Below are positions 44,474 to 53,398 of a stretch of DNA of 64,000 bases, piece after piece. The stretch spans positions 62,001-126,000 of the forward strand of contig DKPB01000082.1 in NCBI GenBank assembly GCA_002471015.1. Reading direction: 5' to 3'. Position numbers and translations under genes: made by a program. The notes below the pieces were generated by a model. The model searched no databases. It was not told the DNA's origin and saw nothing but the letters and a program-made list of their open reading frames with translations. Every line of letters starts with the position of its first letter. Position 1 is the first letter of the stretch. Source of the DNA: Stenotrophomonas sp. UBA7346 (GTDB lineage: Bacteria > Pseudomonadota > Gammaproteobacteria > Xanthomonadales > Xanthomonadaceae).

Positions 44474-44570
44474 CGTCGATTGCTGCCGCCCGGCTTGGCT
44501 TTCCCAGCAGCCGGCAGATCGCGTGCATGCTCTCTTCACGGCCCAAGCGCCTTCACTTCCAGGTGTGCAA

Positions 44571-45203
44571 ATGGAAAAGAAAACAGACCAAAGCAAGCCT
44601 CCGCGCGGGCGTCCCGTAAATGAGGATGCGCGTGAAAAGCGATTGACCCAGATCCTCGACGGTGCTCGTACGTGTTTCTTGCAACACGGTTTCCATGCCT
44701 CGTCCATTTCGGAGATCAGCGCTGCTGCGGGTGTCAGCGTTGCAAACATCTACCAGTACTTCCCGGGCAAGGACGCTTTGATCAGTGCCCTCATCGAACT
44801 CGATCTGCAACGTCACCACAGCCTGATAAGCCGGTTTTGGGGATCAGATTTCAGCCGCAAAGCAATCGAAAGACTCCTGGCGGACATCTTCCTGACGCCT
44901 GAAGGGCATGCGGTGGCAGTTCTACGTGCCGAGATCGCCAGCGAAGGGGCACGCAATCCACGTGTGGCTGAACTCCTTCGCGATTCGGAGGCCGGCCTGA
45001 TCAGCAGCGTCCACGGCAGGATACGCGATGCTCAGGGGAAAGGCCTGCTTTCCGGCGAGCTTGACCCTGGCGCGGTGACTGACCGGCTGTCACTGGTTTT
45101 TGAAGGGCTCATGCGCCTTTATCTGTTCTCCCCGGCGGATGGAAAGCACCTGATCGATCAGTACTACCACCAGTTGGCGGATGCGCTACGGCTAGAGTCC
45201 TGA
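44571..45203 (+). CDS. TetR-family transcriptional regulator
   Basis: A 210-residue TetR regulator. After a Lys/Pro/Arg-rich lead, the HTH runs through ILDGARTCFLQHGFHASSISEI, then SVANIYQYFPGKDALISALIE in two helices. The C-terminal ligand domain is all-helical. It lies 98 bases after the aldehyde dehydrogenase gene on the same strand, and presumably controls it in response to an aldehyde or aromatic compound. The start ATG 44571 has only a weak AGGTG site; upstream open frame is not convincing. Confidence 0.9.
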   Translation: MEKKTDQSKPPRGRPVNEDAREKRLTQILDGARTCFLQHGFHASSISEISAAAGVSVANIYQYFPGKDALISALIELDLQRHHSLISRFWGSDFSRKAIERLLADIFLTPEGHAVAVLRAEIASEGARNPRVAELLRDSEAGLISSVHGRIRDAQGKGLLSGELDPGAVTDRLSLVFEGLMRLYLFSPADGKHLIDQYYHQLADALRLES

Positions 45204-45310
45204 CGCGCCCACCCACGGCTGAATCATCGAAGAGGGAAGCGTCGCAACGGCACCGCTGGGGCGCTAGGGCAAAGTCCAGGAACGCCGGATGACGATGAAG
45301 CCGGCCTTGG

Positions 45311-46147
45311 TCAGGGGGCGCTGACCGACGTCGCGTCTCGTTGTTTCCACGCCCTTGGGGTGAGCCCGCTGTGTGCCTTGAAAGCTCGCGATAAGGCGGC
45401 TTCACTGCCATAACCGACTTCTCCAGCTACCACCTTCAGCGGGCGCCCGGCACCCAATGCCTGCTGCGCCAGACTGACGCGCCAGCCCTGCAGGTACTGG
45501 CCGGGGGTGATGCCCAGGATCTGGCGGAAGGTGGTGGCGAACGCCGTACGCGACATCCCGGCTGCCTCCGCCAAGGACGCCAGAGACCAGTCGAGTGCCG
45601 GATCTTGGTGTATGGCCACCAAGGCGTTCCGAAGCCGCGGATGGCCAAGCCCGGCTAGCATCCCGGCCCTTATCTGGCCGCTTTCCATCAGATGGCGCAA
45701 TAGCTGGACTATCACCACTTCGAACAGCCGACTGACCAATGCCGCGCGTCCGCAGCGCTGGCCGAAGGCTTCCTCGAACAGCACCGCCAGCACGGGGGAG
45801 GCGCCAGGCAATTGCTCCAGTGGCAAACAGACCACGTCTGGCAAAGCGGCGCAGATCGGGTTCTGCGTTCCGCCGAGAAAATGCAGGTTGGCGCAAGCCA
45901 AGTCCGCACCGTGCCGTGGATCGCTACTGAATCGGTGGCGCAACGGACGCGGATAGAGCAACAGACTGGGTTGCTCTATCTGCAAGGAGTCTCGTCCATG
46001 GGTGACCTCCATCGGCCCGCGCTGGATCAGGTGGAACTGGCCCATGCCGTCGCCTTCCAACGTGTTGATGCCGCACAGCGCACCGGCATGGAAGACCTCG
46101 GCAGTCACGGAAAAGCGCTCTAGCAACGCGGCAAGCCGATCGACCAT
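45311..46147 (-). CDS. AraC-family transcriptional regulator
   Basis: A 278-residue AraC regulator with an N-terminal cupin-like domain (AraC_binding_2/6 type: HAGALCGINTLEGDG, FHLIQRG) and two C-terminal HTH motifs. The first is LASLAEAAGMSRTAFATTFRQILGIT in pieces, and the second includes VAGEVGYGSEAALSRAFKAHSG followed by TPRAW. The start ATG 46147 has GGAG upstream, preferred over TTG 46159. It is divergent from ohr with a 108-base gap, so it likely regulates the ohr-hydrolase unit. Confidence 0.92.
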   Translation of the reverse strand: MVDRLAALLERFSVTAEVFHAGALCGINTLEGDGMGQFHLIQRGPMEVTHGRDSLQIEQPSLLLYPRPLRHRFSSDPRHGADLACANLHFLGGTQNPICAALPDVVCLPLEQLPGASPVLAVLFEEAFGQRCGRAALVSRLFEVVIVQLLRHLMESGQIRAGMLAGLGHPRLRNALVAIHQDPALDWSLASLAEAAGMSRTAFATTFRQILGITPGQYLQGWRVSLAQQALGAGRPLKVVAGEVGYGSEAALSRAFKAHSGLTPRAWKQRDATSVSAP

Positions 46148-46255
46148 TCGGTACTCCAAATCAAATTTTTAGAACTAAATAATACATATCGTACACCCCG
46201 AACCGCCAGAATATCTCTCACCGGCCGACAGGCTACTTCAAACAGGAAACCCACC

Positions 46256-46684
46256 ATGACCCTCGAAACCATCCTCTATACCGCCGTCGCGACCGCCACT
46301 GGCGGCCGGCAAGGTGAAGCACGCTCCTCGGACGACGCGCTGGCGGTCAGCCTTTCCACCCCACGCGAGCTGGGCGGTGCAGGCGGCACGGGTACCAATC
46401 CCGAACAGCTCTTTGCCGCGGGGTACGCGGCCTGCTTCCTCGGCGCGCTTAAGTTTGTCGCCGGCAAACGAAACGTGGCCCTGCCGGCGACCACCACCGT
46501 CACTGGCAAGGTCGGCATCGGTCCTCTGCCCACTGGCTTCGGCATCCAAGCTGAGCTGACCATTGCCGCGGCCGGCATTGAACGCGAGCCGTTGCAGTCG
46601 CTCGTCGACGAGGCCCACATCGTTTGCCCCTACTCCAACGCCACACGCGGAAACATCGACGTGACCTTGGTCATCGCCGACTGA
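46256..46684 (+). CDS. ohr: organic hydroperoxide resistance protein (Ohr)
   Basis: A 142-residue thiol peroxidase of the Ohr/OsmC family. The peroxidatic Cys60 is in AAGYAACFLGAL and the resolving Cys124 is in HIVCPYSNATRGN, both at the expected spacing; Glu50 precedes QLFAAG. It reduces organic hydroperoxides using lipoylated proteins. The usual partner OhrR is not adjacent; instead an AraC gene is divergent. The downstream hydrolase gene begins 34 bases later with AGGAGATCG, so both are probably one operon. Confidence 0.95.
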   Translation: MTLETILYTAVATATGGRQGEARSSDDALAVSLSTPRELGGAGGTGTNPEQLFAAGYAACFLGALKFVAGKRNVALPATTTVTGKVGIGPLPTGFGIQAELTIAAAGIEREPLQSLVDEAHIVCPYSNATRGNIDVTLVIAD

Positions 46685-46718
46685 CCCCGAAACAACTATT
46701 TTTTTCAGGAGATCGATC

Positions 46719-47645
46719 ATGAATGTACTTGCCCGCACCCTTGCCACCGGCGTGATCGCCGTAGCCAGCCATGTGGCCCAGGCCGCCACGCCCGCCCCAT
46801 CGGTTGGACACACCGCCAGCACCATCACCACCGTTGACGGCGTCCAGCTCTACTACAAGGACTGGGGCCCCAAGGATGGCCCGGTGGTCACCTTCAGCCA
46901 TGGCTGGCCGCTGAACTCGGACAGTTGGGAATCCCAGATGATGTTCCTGGCCGACAAGGGCTATCGGGTCATCGCCCACGACCGCCGGGGGCACGGGCGC
47001 TCGAGCCAGCCGTGGGACGGCAACGACATGGATCATTATGCCGACGACCTGGCGACGGTCATCGACACCCTGGGTGTGAATGATGTCACCTTGGTGGGTT
47101 TTTCCACCGGTGGTGGCGAAGTGGCGCGTTACATTGGCCGACACGGCACTGGCAAGGTGAAGAAGGCAGTTCTGATCAGCTCAGTGCCGCCGCTGATGCT
47201 CAAGACGGCCGACAATCCGGGGGGCTTGCCCATCGAGGTGTTCGACGGCTTCCGCGCCGCGCAGCGGGCCAACCGCGCCGAGTTCTACCGCGAGGTTGCC
47301 TCTGGCCCCTTCTACGGTTTCAACCGTCCCGGTGCGAAGGTTTCGCAGGGTCTGATCGATGCCTGGTGCGCGCAAGGCATGATGGCCGGCCAGAAGAACA
47401 CCTATGACTCGATCGCAGCGTTCTCGGCTACCGATTTCCGTGCCGACCTCGCCAAATTCGACATCCCGACGCTGGTGATCCATGGCGACGATGACCAGGT
47501 GGTCCCGATCGACGCGGCCGGTCGTGCATCGGCAGCGCTCATCAAGGGGGCGAAGCTGCTGGTTTACCCGGGTGCCCCGCACGGTCTTACCGACACCCAC
47601 AAGGATCGGCTCAACCAGGACCTGCTCGACTTCCTGCGCGAATAA
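46719..47645 (+). CDS. exported alpha/beta hydrolase, chloroperoxidase-like
   Basis: A 308-residue enzyme with a signal peptide (cleavage near AQA at residue 22). The fold is that of cofactor-free haloperoxidases and esterases: FSHGWPL oxyanion loop, HDRRGHGRSSQPW, nucleophile Ser129 in VGFSTGGGE, Asp in HGDDDQVVP, and His in GAPHGL. Cofactor-free haloperoxidases make peracids from peroxide as a side reaction. Pairing with ohr suggests a link with peroxide or ester detoxification, which is inference. It is secreted to the periplasm, unlike most relatives. Confidence 0.88.
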   Translation: MNVLARTLATGVIAVASHVAQAATPAPSVGHTASTITTVDGVQLYYKDWGPKDGPVVTFSHGWPLNSDSWESQMMFLADKGYRVIAHDRRGHGRSSQPWDGNDMDHYADDLATVIDTLGVNDVTLVGFSTGGGEVARYIGRHGTGKVKKAVLISSVPPLMLKTADNPGGLPIEVFDGFRAAQRANRAEFYREVASGPFYGFNRPGAKVSQGLIDAWCAQGMMAGQKNTYDSIAAFSATDFRADLAKFDIPTLVIHGDDDQVVPIDAAGRASAALIKGAKLLVYPGAPHGLTDTHKDRLNQDLLDFLRE

Positions 47646-47701
47646 GCCACCTGTCTGTCCTACCATCCCGGCCGCACCCGTGTGCGGCCGTTCTTTTATA
47701 A

Positions 47702-47845
47702 CTATTTCCAGGTGCCGGCCCCCGTAATTCGATGCCAGGCTAAATTAGAGGTCTCCGGTTCGTGGTATTGGCGGAACTCGGCGGGCGTCAGCGCGCCAAG
47801 GTTGTCGTGAGGGATCTCGGTGTTGTAGTCGGCCACCGACTCCGC
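47702..47845 (-). pseudogene. 3' remnant of an IS3-family orfB
   Basis: The minus strand translates to DYNTEIPHDNLGALTPAEFRQ followed by EPETSN and AW, the usual C-terminal end of IS3-type OrfB proteins (the family has NTxRPHxxLGGLTPxEF). No upstream transposase part remains. It marks the left margin of the accessory island that follows. Confidence 0.75.
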
Positions 47846-48089
47846 GCAGCCATTAGCTGCAGGATGTCAAGTCGCAATCCGCTGGAAACACCATGTCCGC
47901 TTGTTCAGAATGCAAGGCAGTAGAACCACAGAAGGAATTGTTAAGTTGAGTCCCTCGAAAGTGCCCTCCAGACTTCCGTCCTCGCCTCTGCGCTCATCAG
48001 AGCGCCCTCTGGTTACAACCGTTGTAGCGCCGCGCCAGCGCCCCAGCAGCAGGTACAACAGCAGCCAAGACCTTCCCGATCTCAACTGC

Positions 48090-48929
48090 ATGTTCGACCG
48101 ATTGCTGAACCAGATTCATAGCAAGCACAACAATCGGCAAAATGATCCACGCCCCTTCGAAGTCTTATGGAAGAAGACATGCGCAGAGCTTGGAGAACGA
48201 AAGAACGCAACTGCATATGCACAGTGGAAGCAGCAGTCAATCATCAAGAACGCAAGCGACTACGAAGCACTTAGCAATGAGCTCGCCCGGGAGTGGGCGG
48301 ACACCACGGTCAAACAAGATGAAGATGGTCAACAGACATGCATCTTTTCCTTTCCTGAACGTTTCGAAGAACTGAAGCGTCAGCACGAAGCACTGAAGCC
48401 ACGCGCGAAAATCAAGATTGACGACATTCTTGAAGTCGCAATCGCCTATTGGATCGAGGCACGGAATGCGTTCAATGAACAAGACTCTCTCCGATCTCTC
48501 CACGCGCTGTTGGAGTGCAATTTCTACCTAGGAATGACCTACTCCCCGAAGACGGAGTCCGAATCAAAGCGCGAAATCGCATCAAAAGCGCCCCTTTCCA
48601 GTAGGGATGCCCTTGAAGAAATCGCGTTTGAGGTGATGCGAGACTTCGTTGTTCCCGACAAGTTGGAGAGCATGGACTTCGTCCTCGAAGAGATCGTGAA
48701 GCAGATCCGGGTCCATCCCGGGGGCTCTGAGGCACTGCAGGACTATGACAAGCACGTCCAAAAGCGGAAGCCAACTAATGAACATATAGATCATCGCGTC
48801 GCCGATGCGTTAGCAAAGTGGGGAAAGTCCGGGAAACCCTATAAGAGAATGAAGCCTGTCTATGACCGGATACGGAAGGAGTTCGAAGAGAAACAGGTGA
48901 GCGCTAAGCACAAAGCTAGAAACATGTAA
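48090..48929 (+). CDS. hypothetical protein, island cargo
   Basis: A 279-residue charged, mostly helical protein with Lys/Glu-rich segments (KPRAKIKIDDILEVAIAYWIEARNAF region) and a basic C-terminal tail. No signal peptide, membrane helix or known motif is seen. The GC content is visibly lower than the chromosome, indicating transfer. The frame is open upstream to 47901 but that part is low-complexity; ATG 48090 begins the regular region. No ribosome site is clear at either. It is co-directional with the AlpA-like gene. Confidence 0.6.
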   Translation: MFDRLLNQIHSKHNNRQNDPRPFEVLWKKTCAELGERKNATAYAQWKQQSIIKNASDYEALSNELAREWADTTVKQDEDGQQTCIFSFPERFEELKRQHEALKPRAKIKIDDILEVAIAYWIEARNAFNEQDSLRSLHALLECNFYLGMTYSPKTESESKREIASKAPLSSRDALEEIAFEVMRDFVVPDKLESMDFVLEEIVKQIRVHPGGSEALQDYDKHVQKRKPTNEHIDHRVADALAKWGKSGKPYKRMKPVYDRIRKEFEEKQVSAKHKARNM

Positions 48930-49026
48930 AGTCATTAGCTAGCTATTGCTTAGACCGGCATGTGCGCGTCAACGATCATCTCCTCCGCAGCAGAGCCGCC
49001 GGCCCTGCGCAGAAAAGGAGATACTC

Positions 49027-49410
49027 GTGTCCCATAACGCATCATCGGCATATTCCAGCCAGACAAGCCATCGCAGCGCCTTGACCAATTCGGCGGGCGC
49101 TGCGGGTTCTCTCAGCGCCACCCAGCATGAGATCGACTCGCGCACCCTTGAGCGCCTGGAGGCCCTCCTTCATTCGCTGCAGCGTGCCCCAGTCCAGGAC
49201 CAAGCAATCCGCCTGCCGGAAGTGCTGTCCATTGTTGGCGTCAGCAAGAGCACTTGGTATGCACGTCTTAATCCGCGGCTGCCATCCCATGATCCTCGAG
49301 TCCCCAAGCCTTTCAAGCTGGGCACTTCCGACCGCTCCCCTTCAGCGTGGTGGCGGTCGGAAGTCATGGCCTATGTCCACGCCTGCGCCAACGCGCACGC
49401 GGCGTACTAA
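49027..49410 (+). CDS. AlpA-like phage-type transcriptional regulator
   Basis: A 127-residue protein. The C-terminal half has the AlpA pattern: IRLPEVLSIVGVSKSTWYARL, then a Pro-rich turn, PKPFKLGTSDRS, and AWWRSEVMAYV. AlpA proteins are small MerR-like winged-helix regulators that turn on integrase or excision genes in P4-like elements. The start is GTG 49027 with AAAGGAGATACTC upstream. It is 11 bases upstream of a small gene and 305 bases upstream of the DUF3987 gene, forming one unit. A 60-residue Ser/Ala-rich N-terminus is unusual. Confidence 0.8.
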   Translation: MSHNASSAYSSQTSHRSALTNSAGAAGSLSATQHEIDSRTLERLEALLHSLQRAPVQDQAIRLPEVLSIVGVSKSTWYARLNPRLPSHDPRVPKPFKLGTSDRSPSAWWRSEVMAYVHACANAHAAY

Positions 49411-49421
49411 GGAGTGCGGCC

Positions 49422-49718
49422 ATGAATAACAGCACTCCCCCGTCCAATGGACCCGATCACGGCTTGCAGGACCAGGCAAAACGCTGCACCGATGCACTGA
49501 AGGCATTGCAGCCCAAGCAACAGCATCGGAACGCCCAACTGTTCGCCATGCTGTACCCAACCATCTTGGATCTGTTGGGTAGGCAAGTGACCCAGAAGGC
49601 CATCTTGGAGGTGCTTCAGGCACAAGGCCTGAAGTTGCACCCTGCGCGCTTCAAGGAACTGATGGATCTCCAGGCGAACGCCGTGGGCAACGCCGCTACC
49701 AGCAAGGACAGCAAATGA
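49422..49718 (+). CDS. small hydrophilic protein upstream of DUF3987
   Basis: A 98-residue protein, helix-rich, with LFAMLYPTILDLLGRQ and VTQKAILEVLQAQGLKLHPARFKELM segments that suggest a winged-helix-like or helical DNA-binding fold; such short accessory proteins often precede DUF3987 genes in mobile islands. The ATG 49422 has AAGGAGTGCGGCC upstream. Its stop overlaps the DUF3987 gene by four bases (ATGA), so the two are translated together. Confidence 0.75.
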   Translation: MNNSTPPSNGPDHGLQDQAKRCTDALKALQPKQQHRNAQLFAMLYPTILDLLGRQVTQKAILEVLQAQGLKLHPARFKELMDLQANAVGNAATSKDSK

Positions 49719-51175
49719 GCCAGCACACCCCTTCCTTCCCCTTTCCGGCGAATCAGTTCTACGAAACCGTCGAGCTGGCTTTCGATGAGGTGATGGATGC
49801 CATCCAATCTCCAGACGCGCTCATTGCCAGTTCGTTCCTGACTGCTATGTCCGTAGCCTGCCAAGCTGACATCGACATGATGCTGCCTATCGGTCAAACG
49901 ACGCCATGCGCACTCTTCCTGGCCACAATTGCCGACTCGGGGGAACGCAAAACGGCGACCGACAACCTTGTTTTGAAGCCGATCTATGAGTACGAGCTGG
50001 CGAAGACTAAGGCCTACGACATTGCTGCCGCAAAGTACAAGGCGGACCATCGGTACTGGAGCACTACTCAGAAGGCACTGGATCGAATGCTTGCCAAGTC
50101 TGTGTTCAATGAACCGCATGAACTGCGCGAACGCTACGATGCATGCATGGCAGCGGAGCCGTCCAAGCCCGAACTCAATCGCATCGTGTTGAAGAACACA
50201 ACAGAGCGCGCTTTGATCAATGCAATGCGGGGGCGTAGCAAGTCCATCGCAATCCTTACTGATGAAGGTGCAACCTTCGTGAGAAGCGGTGCGGCCCGCG
50301 GCCTCGGTACGCTCAACAAGGTTTGGGACGGCCCCTCTATTGCGTCGCTCGATGTTGCTGAAGAAATCATCGAGGTCTACGACCCTCGGCTGACGCTCAG
50401 CTTCATGATCCAGAAAGACCCTTTCAGCGCATTTCTGGACAAGCCGAACAACATGGCGCGAGCTTCCGGCTTTCTGGCCCGCTTCTTGCTGTGTCACCCC
50501 GAGTCAACACAAGGCCACCGGGTGACCAAGAACCGTCTCGAGGATGGCAACTCGCGTCACCCCGCGCTCGATGTTTTTCACTCCAGGATCACCCAGCTCC
50601 TCCACGAACGCGATACTCGTCATGCTGCCGGCGATCGCAGCAAGAAGACTCTTCGCTTCTCCCCCGATGCAAAGGCAAGGTGGGTCGAAGCCCAGAACCA
50701 GATTGAGCTGCAGATCGGGAAAGGCGGTACCTACGAGGACATCCGTGACTTTGCCTCCAAATCCGTAGAAATTGCCAGCCGGGTGGCTGGCATCCTCCAC
50801 CATTTCGAGGGGCTTGAGGGCGACGTAGTTGAGCGAGCGACGCTGGAACGAGCGCTTTCGGTCGTCGCATTCTATTTCAGGGAGTTCCAGGAGAAGTTCG
50901 GTAGCCACAACAATCTTCCTGAAGACGAGAAGGACGCGTGGGCGTTGAAGAGCTACTTGCGCTCGCGCTATTGGGAACGCAACTACAATCAAGCTCCTCG
51001 CAATGATCTCAGGAAGAACGGCCCTATCCGTCACCAGGGCCGGTTTTGTGCCGCCCTGCTCCTGTTGGAAGCGGATGGGGTGATTCGAATCGAGCGGGAG
51101 AACTACCTCCGAGGCTCAGGCAGGCAGTTGATCCACATGAATCCGGCCGTCTTCGGTGGCAGGGGTCATCTGTAA
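49715..51175 (+). CDS. DUF3987 (YfjI-like) island protein
   Basis: A 486-residue DUF3987 protein, found in prophages and integrative islands next to AlpA-like genes. The characteristic TIADSGERKTATDN segment near residue 75 is a P-loop-like motif with SGERK in place of GKT. ILTDEGATF near residue 190 resembles a Walker B strand, and the C-terminal third (RWVEAQNQIE, FREFQEKFG) is helical and probably DNA-binding. It may act like a primase-helicase partner during element replication, which is inference. It overlaps the upstream small gene by four bases and is followed by a strong terminator. Confidence 0.85.
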   Translation: MSQHTPSFPFPANQFYETVELAFDEVMDAIQSPDALIASSFLTAMSVACQADIDMMLPIGQTTPCALFLATIADSGERKTATDNLVLKPIYEYELAKTKAYDIAAAKYKADHRYWSTTQKALDRMLAKSVFNEPHELRERYDACMAAEPSKPELNRIVLKNTTERALINAMRGRSKSIAILTDEGATFVRSGAARGLGTLNKVWDGPSIASLDVAEEIIEVYDPRLTLSFMIQKDPFSAFLDKPNNMARASGFLARFLLCHPESTQGHRVTKNRLEDGNSRHPALDVFHSRITQLLHERDTRHAAGDRSKKTLRFSPDAKARWVEAQNQIELQIGKGGTYEDIRDFASKSVEIASRVAGILHHFEGLEGDVVERATLERALSVVAFYFREFQEKFGSHNNLPEDEKDAWALKSYLRSRYWERNYNQAPRNDLRKNGPIRHQGRFCAALLLLEADGVIRIERENYLRGSGRQLIHMNPAVFGGRGHL

Positions 51176-51197
51176 GTCATCCCAAGGACTTCACCAT

Positions 51198-51226
51198 AGC
51201 CGCCCTTCGGGGCGGCTTTTTCTTTC
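51198..51226 (+). terminator. rho-independent terminator
   Basis: AGCCGCCC pairs with GGGCGGCT around a short TTCG loop and is followed by TTTTTCTTT. It lies 23 bases after the DUF3987 stop and ends the AlpA-small protein-DUF3987 transcript. Confidence 0.9.
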
Positions 51227-51278
51227 GGGAGCCCATTGCTCGTTTAACGGTTTATCGGAGCCGACAACTGTGCACGGA

Positions 51279-51312
51279 ATGCGACTTTGCCCCAATTGGG
51301 GCAAAGTCGCAT
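51279..51312. repeat. perfect 34-base palindrome
   Basis: ATGCGACTTTGCCCC is followed by AATT and its exact reverse complement GGGGCAAAGTCGCAT, so all 34 bases are self-complementary. It sits between the DUF3987 terminator and the 3' end of the relaxase gene. It has no U-tract on either strand, so it is not a classical terminator. A role as a protein-binding site, resolution site or end of an older element is possible. Confidence 0.8.
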
Positions 51313-51371
51313 CGAGTGCGAGATACCTAGGGGAGAGGACCAGATCTTTGTGGACCGCACCCGCAAGAAGA

Positions 51372-52097
51372 CTAAAGAAGGCCTTGACCCTGAAATGGCC
51401 GTCTTGCATCGACGTGCGCCAACCTCTCCGATGCTGACATTGACCTGATCCGCACAGGTCCCAGGTGTCGCTCCGGCCGACGAGCAATACCCTGCTGCTC
51501 CAGAGTCCTGTGGTCGAGCACTCCCCTAAAGCCGTGGCGCTCCAGATGACCGTTCAACAAACCAGCCACATTGCACCGCAATGTTATTAACCTGTCACGC
51601 AACTGTACTCGGGTCATTCCGCCGCCATCTTTCCTGCATCCCCCTGTATCAGGCCGTATTTCGTTGTACCGCCGAAACATCTGACGTTCATCACGCTCGA
51701 TATCGTCGGGCATCCGATCCGAAACCATCAGATGCATGTGCGTATTGACCCTGCCATCGAGTGAAGCTTGTGGTTCATGCACCGCGAACTGATATGGCCT
51801 GGATCCTGCCAGAAGTGTGACAAGGTCCTGCACCAAGTCACGCAGCCCCGATGCACCTAGTTCATTTGGAAGTGCGACGATCATTTCTCGATACGCGCTT
51901 CCGTTCTCCCGCTCGTGCGCATCAGCAGCTTTCCATAGCTTTACTGGATCGCCGTCTGCCCAGAACGGTAAGTTCCCGCTACCGGTCAGCACCAAATCGT
52001 CTCGTCCTCGAAACTTACCCTGCCTGGCTATGTACAGGCTGTGCGGTGCCGCCCTGCCCTTCCCACCGGTCTTCACCTCGAAGTGGAACGTCGCCAT
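51372..52097 (-). CDS. MobA/MobL-type relaxase (short form)
   Basis: A 241-residue relaxase domain. It shows the MOBQ pattern: an N-terminal strand with FHFEVKTGGKGRAAPHSLYIAR, Tyr22 being a candidate nicking tyrosine, and the metal-binding HxH pair in VNTHMHLMVSDR (His120 and His122). The C-terminal primase or coiled-coil extension found in many MobA proteins is missing, so it may be a minimal or truncated form. It should nick an origin of transfer, probably in the 52098-52160 region upstream, allowing mobilisation by a helper element. Confidence 0.8.
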   Translation of the reverse strand: MATFHFEVKTGGKGRAAPHSLYIARQGKFRGRDDLVLTGSGNLPFWADGDPVKLWKAADAHERENGSAYREMIVALPNELGASGLRDLVQDLVTLLAGSRPYQFAVHEPQASLDGRVNTHMHLMVSDRMPDDIERDERQMFRRYNEIRPDTGGCRKDGGGMTRVQLRDRLITLRCNVAGLLNGHLERHGFRGVLDHRTLEQQGIARRPERHLGPVRIRSMSASERLAHVDARRPFQGQGLL

Positions 52098-52115
52098 ATG
52101 GAGCTTCTCTCTCTT

Positions 52116-52152
52116 GAAAAAAAGAAAAGGCCACCCACGCTAGTGGGTGACC
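52116..52152 (-). terminator. hairpin and T-tract upstream of the relaxase gene
   Basis: On the minus strand GGTCACCCAC and GTGGGTGGCC form a ten-base stem (one mismatch) with a TAGC loop, followed by TTTTCTTTTTTT. It has the shape of a rho-independent terminator for the lipoprotein gene at 52349-52984. Because it lies 20 bases in front of the relaxase start, it could also belong to an origin of transfer. Confidence 0.75.
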
Positions 52153-52348
52153 TGTTTGGAGCGGCACAAACGTTGCCGCATCAGGTTGTTTGAGAGAAAC
52201 GGTAAGTGCGCAGTCCCTTCTCTACCTCCCCTTCTGTTGCACGTTATGCACCTGAAGGAGAACTGGGTGGCTACTCACGTCTATCCGACATCTCTCATAC
52301 CTTATGCATGTTTGTGTAGAAGTTCACAGCAAGCATCATGCTCTGCAA

Positions 52349-52984
52349 TCAAAGTGCCTGAGCTGTACCGTCGTCCTCCGGATAGATCTCCACCCACTTC
52401 CCATCTTTGAGCAGATAGTGCACTTCGTACTCTTCCGTTGGGCAACACACAGCATCGCCTTCACCCTGCCCTAGCTTCTTCATCTTCACCATCCCATCCC
52501 CGTAGGAGATTTCCTGCACTTGCTCTCCGTAGCCAGAGACTGACTCGGAATAGATAAACTTCAACTTGCTGCTTTCACTCAGGAAGGCTGCCAGATGGTT
52601 GGAGTAGGAATTGCTTCCGCCTCCTCCCTCCAGTACGAAGAGCACAGCGCGGTCCTCGACACCATCACCGTTCAGATCCCCCTTCACGATCTTTCGTGCA
52701 GGAATGTTCTCTCCATCGTGGCCGTTCAACGCTGCTTGCGGAGCCAGCGCTTCATTGATTGCAGCTTCATTCTCGGCCTCTGACGCTACAGGAGCTTCTA
52801 CCGGCGGGGTTGCGGGTACAGGCGCGCAACTCACCGCCTGAACCTGTTCCGTTGTCAGGCCTCCCGGGACCTTGCACCCTGCCAAGTTGATATCGCCTTC
52901 GCGCGAAAGCGTCGCTGCTTTGGTGCAGGCCGACAGTGCGACGACTGAGCACACTGCAGCCACAAGCAATCCTTTGATCTTCAT
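52349..52984 (-). CDS. lipoprotein with acidic calcium-site-like motif
   Basis: A 211-residue exported lipoprotein. The signal ends in LSAC (Cys20), followed by a Pro/Ala/Glu-rich linker to about 85 and then a beta-rich domain. GDLNGDGVEDRAVLF is an FG-GAP/EF-hand-like calcium loop (D-x-N-x-D-G). AVCCPTEEYEVHYL and DGKWVEIYPED lie near the end. The function is unknown; similar lipoproteins occur as mobile-island cargo. It is a single transcript ending at the 52116 hairpin. Confidence 0.75.
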   Translation of the reverse strand: MKIKGLLVAAVCSVVALSACTKAATLSREGDINLAGCKVPGGLTTEQVQAVSCAPVPATPPVEAPVASEAENEAAINEALAPQAALNGHDGENIPARKIVKGDLNGDGVEDRAVLFVLEGGGGSNSYSNHLAAFLSESSKLKFIYSESVSGYGEQVQEISYGDGMVKMKKLGQGEGDAVCCPTEEYEVHYLLKDGKWVEIYPEDDGTAQAL

Positions 52985-53141
52985 TGATATTCCTTCGAAG
53001 CCCCTAAGGGCATTTGGTTGATATAACGTGAGATGCATTCGGGTGCATCTTTACGCGTTGTTGAAGCGACTCTGATAGCTGATTAGCTGAGCGGGTGAGG
53101 TCGGAACTGGGGACCGTCCTGCGCTTGACCCGAAGCTAGGC

Positions 53142-53396
53142 TCACCGGCACTGACCAGCAGCTACCTGTACTTGCTCGGCAAAGCCCATCGGTGGATAGC
53201 CACGCTCGTCTATGGCGACCAATCCCTTCTCTCCGTAATGCTCCTGCAGCTTGTCCATCGTGCAGGAGCACTGCGCTTTCCCGGCACCACTGCTCATGCA
53301 GCTATCGATGAATTCGCCCCGAACCTTGTCTAGATCGCTTTTGCAGCCACCGAGTGACACCAGCAGCATTGCTAGCAGCGAAATCTTGATCATCAT
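53142..53396 (-). CDS. small lipoprotein
   Basis: An 84-residue exported lipoprotein: LGGC lipobox (Cys18), then a compact domain with four cysteines (SCMSSGAGKAQCSCTMDKL and a terminal GQC). The first three lie close together and probably form disulfides. Two bases separate its start from the stop of the upstream small membrane gene, indicating one operon with it. No function was recognised. Confidence 0.7.
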   Translation of the reverse strand: MMIKISLLAMLLVSLGGCKSDLDKVRGEFIDSCMSSGAGKAQCSCTMDKLQEHYGEKGLVAIDERGYPPMGFAEQVQVAAGQCR

Positions 53397-53398
53397 GC

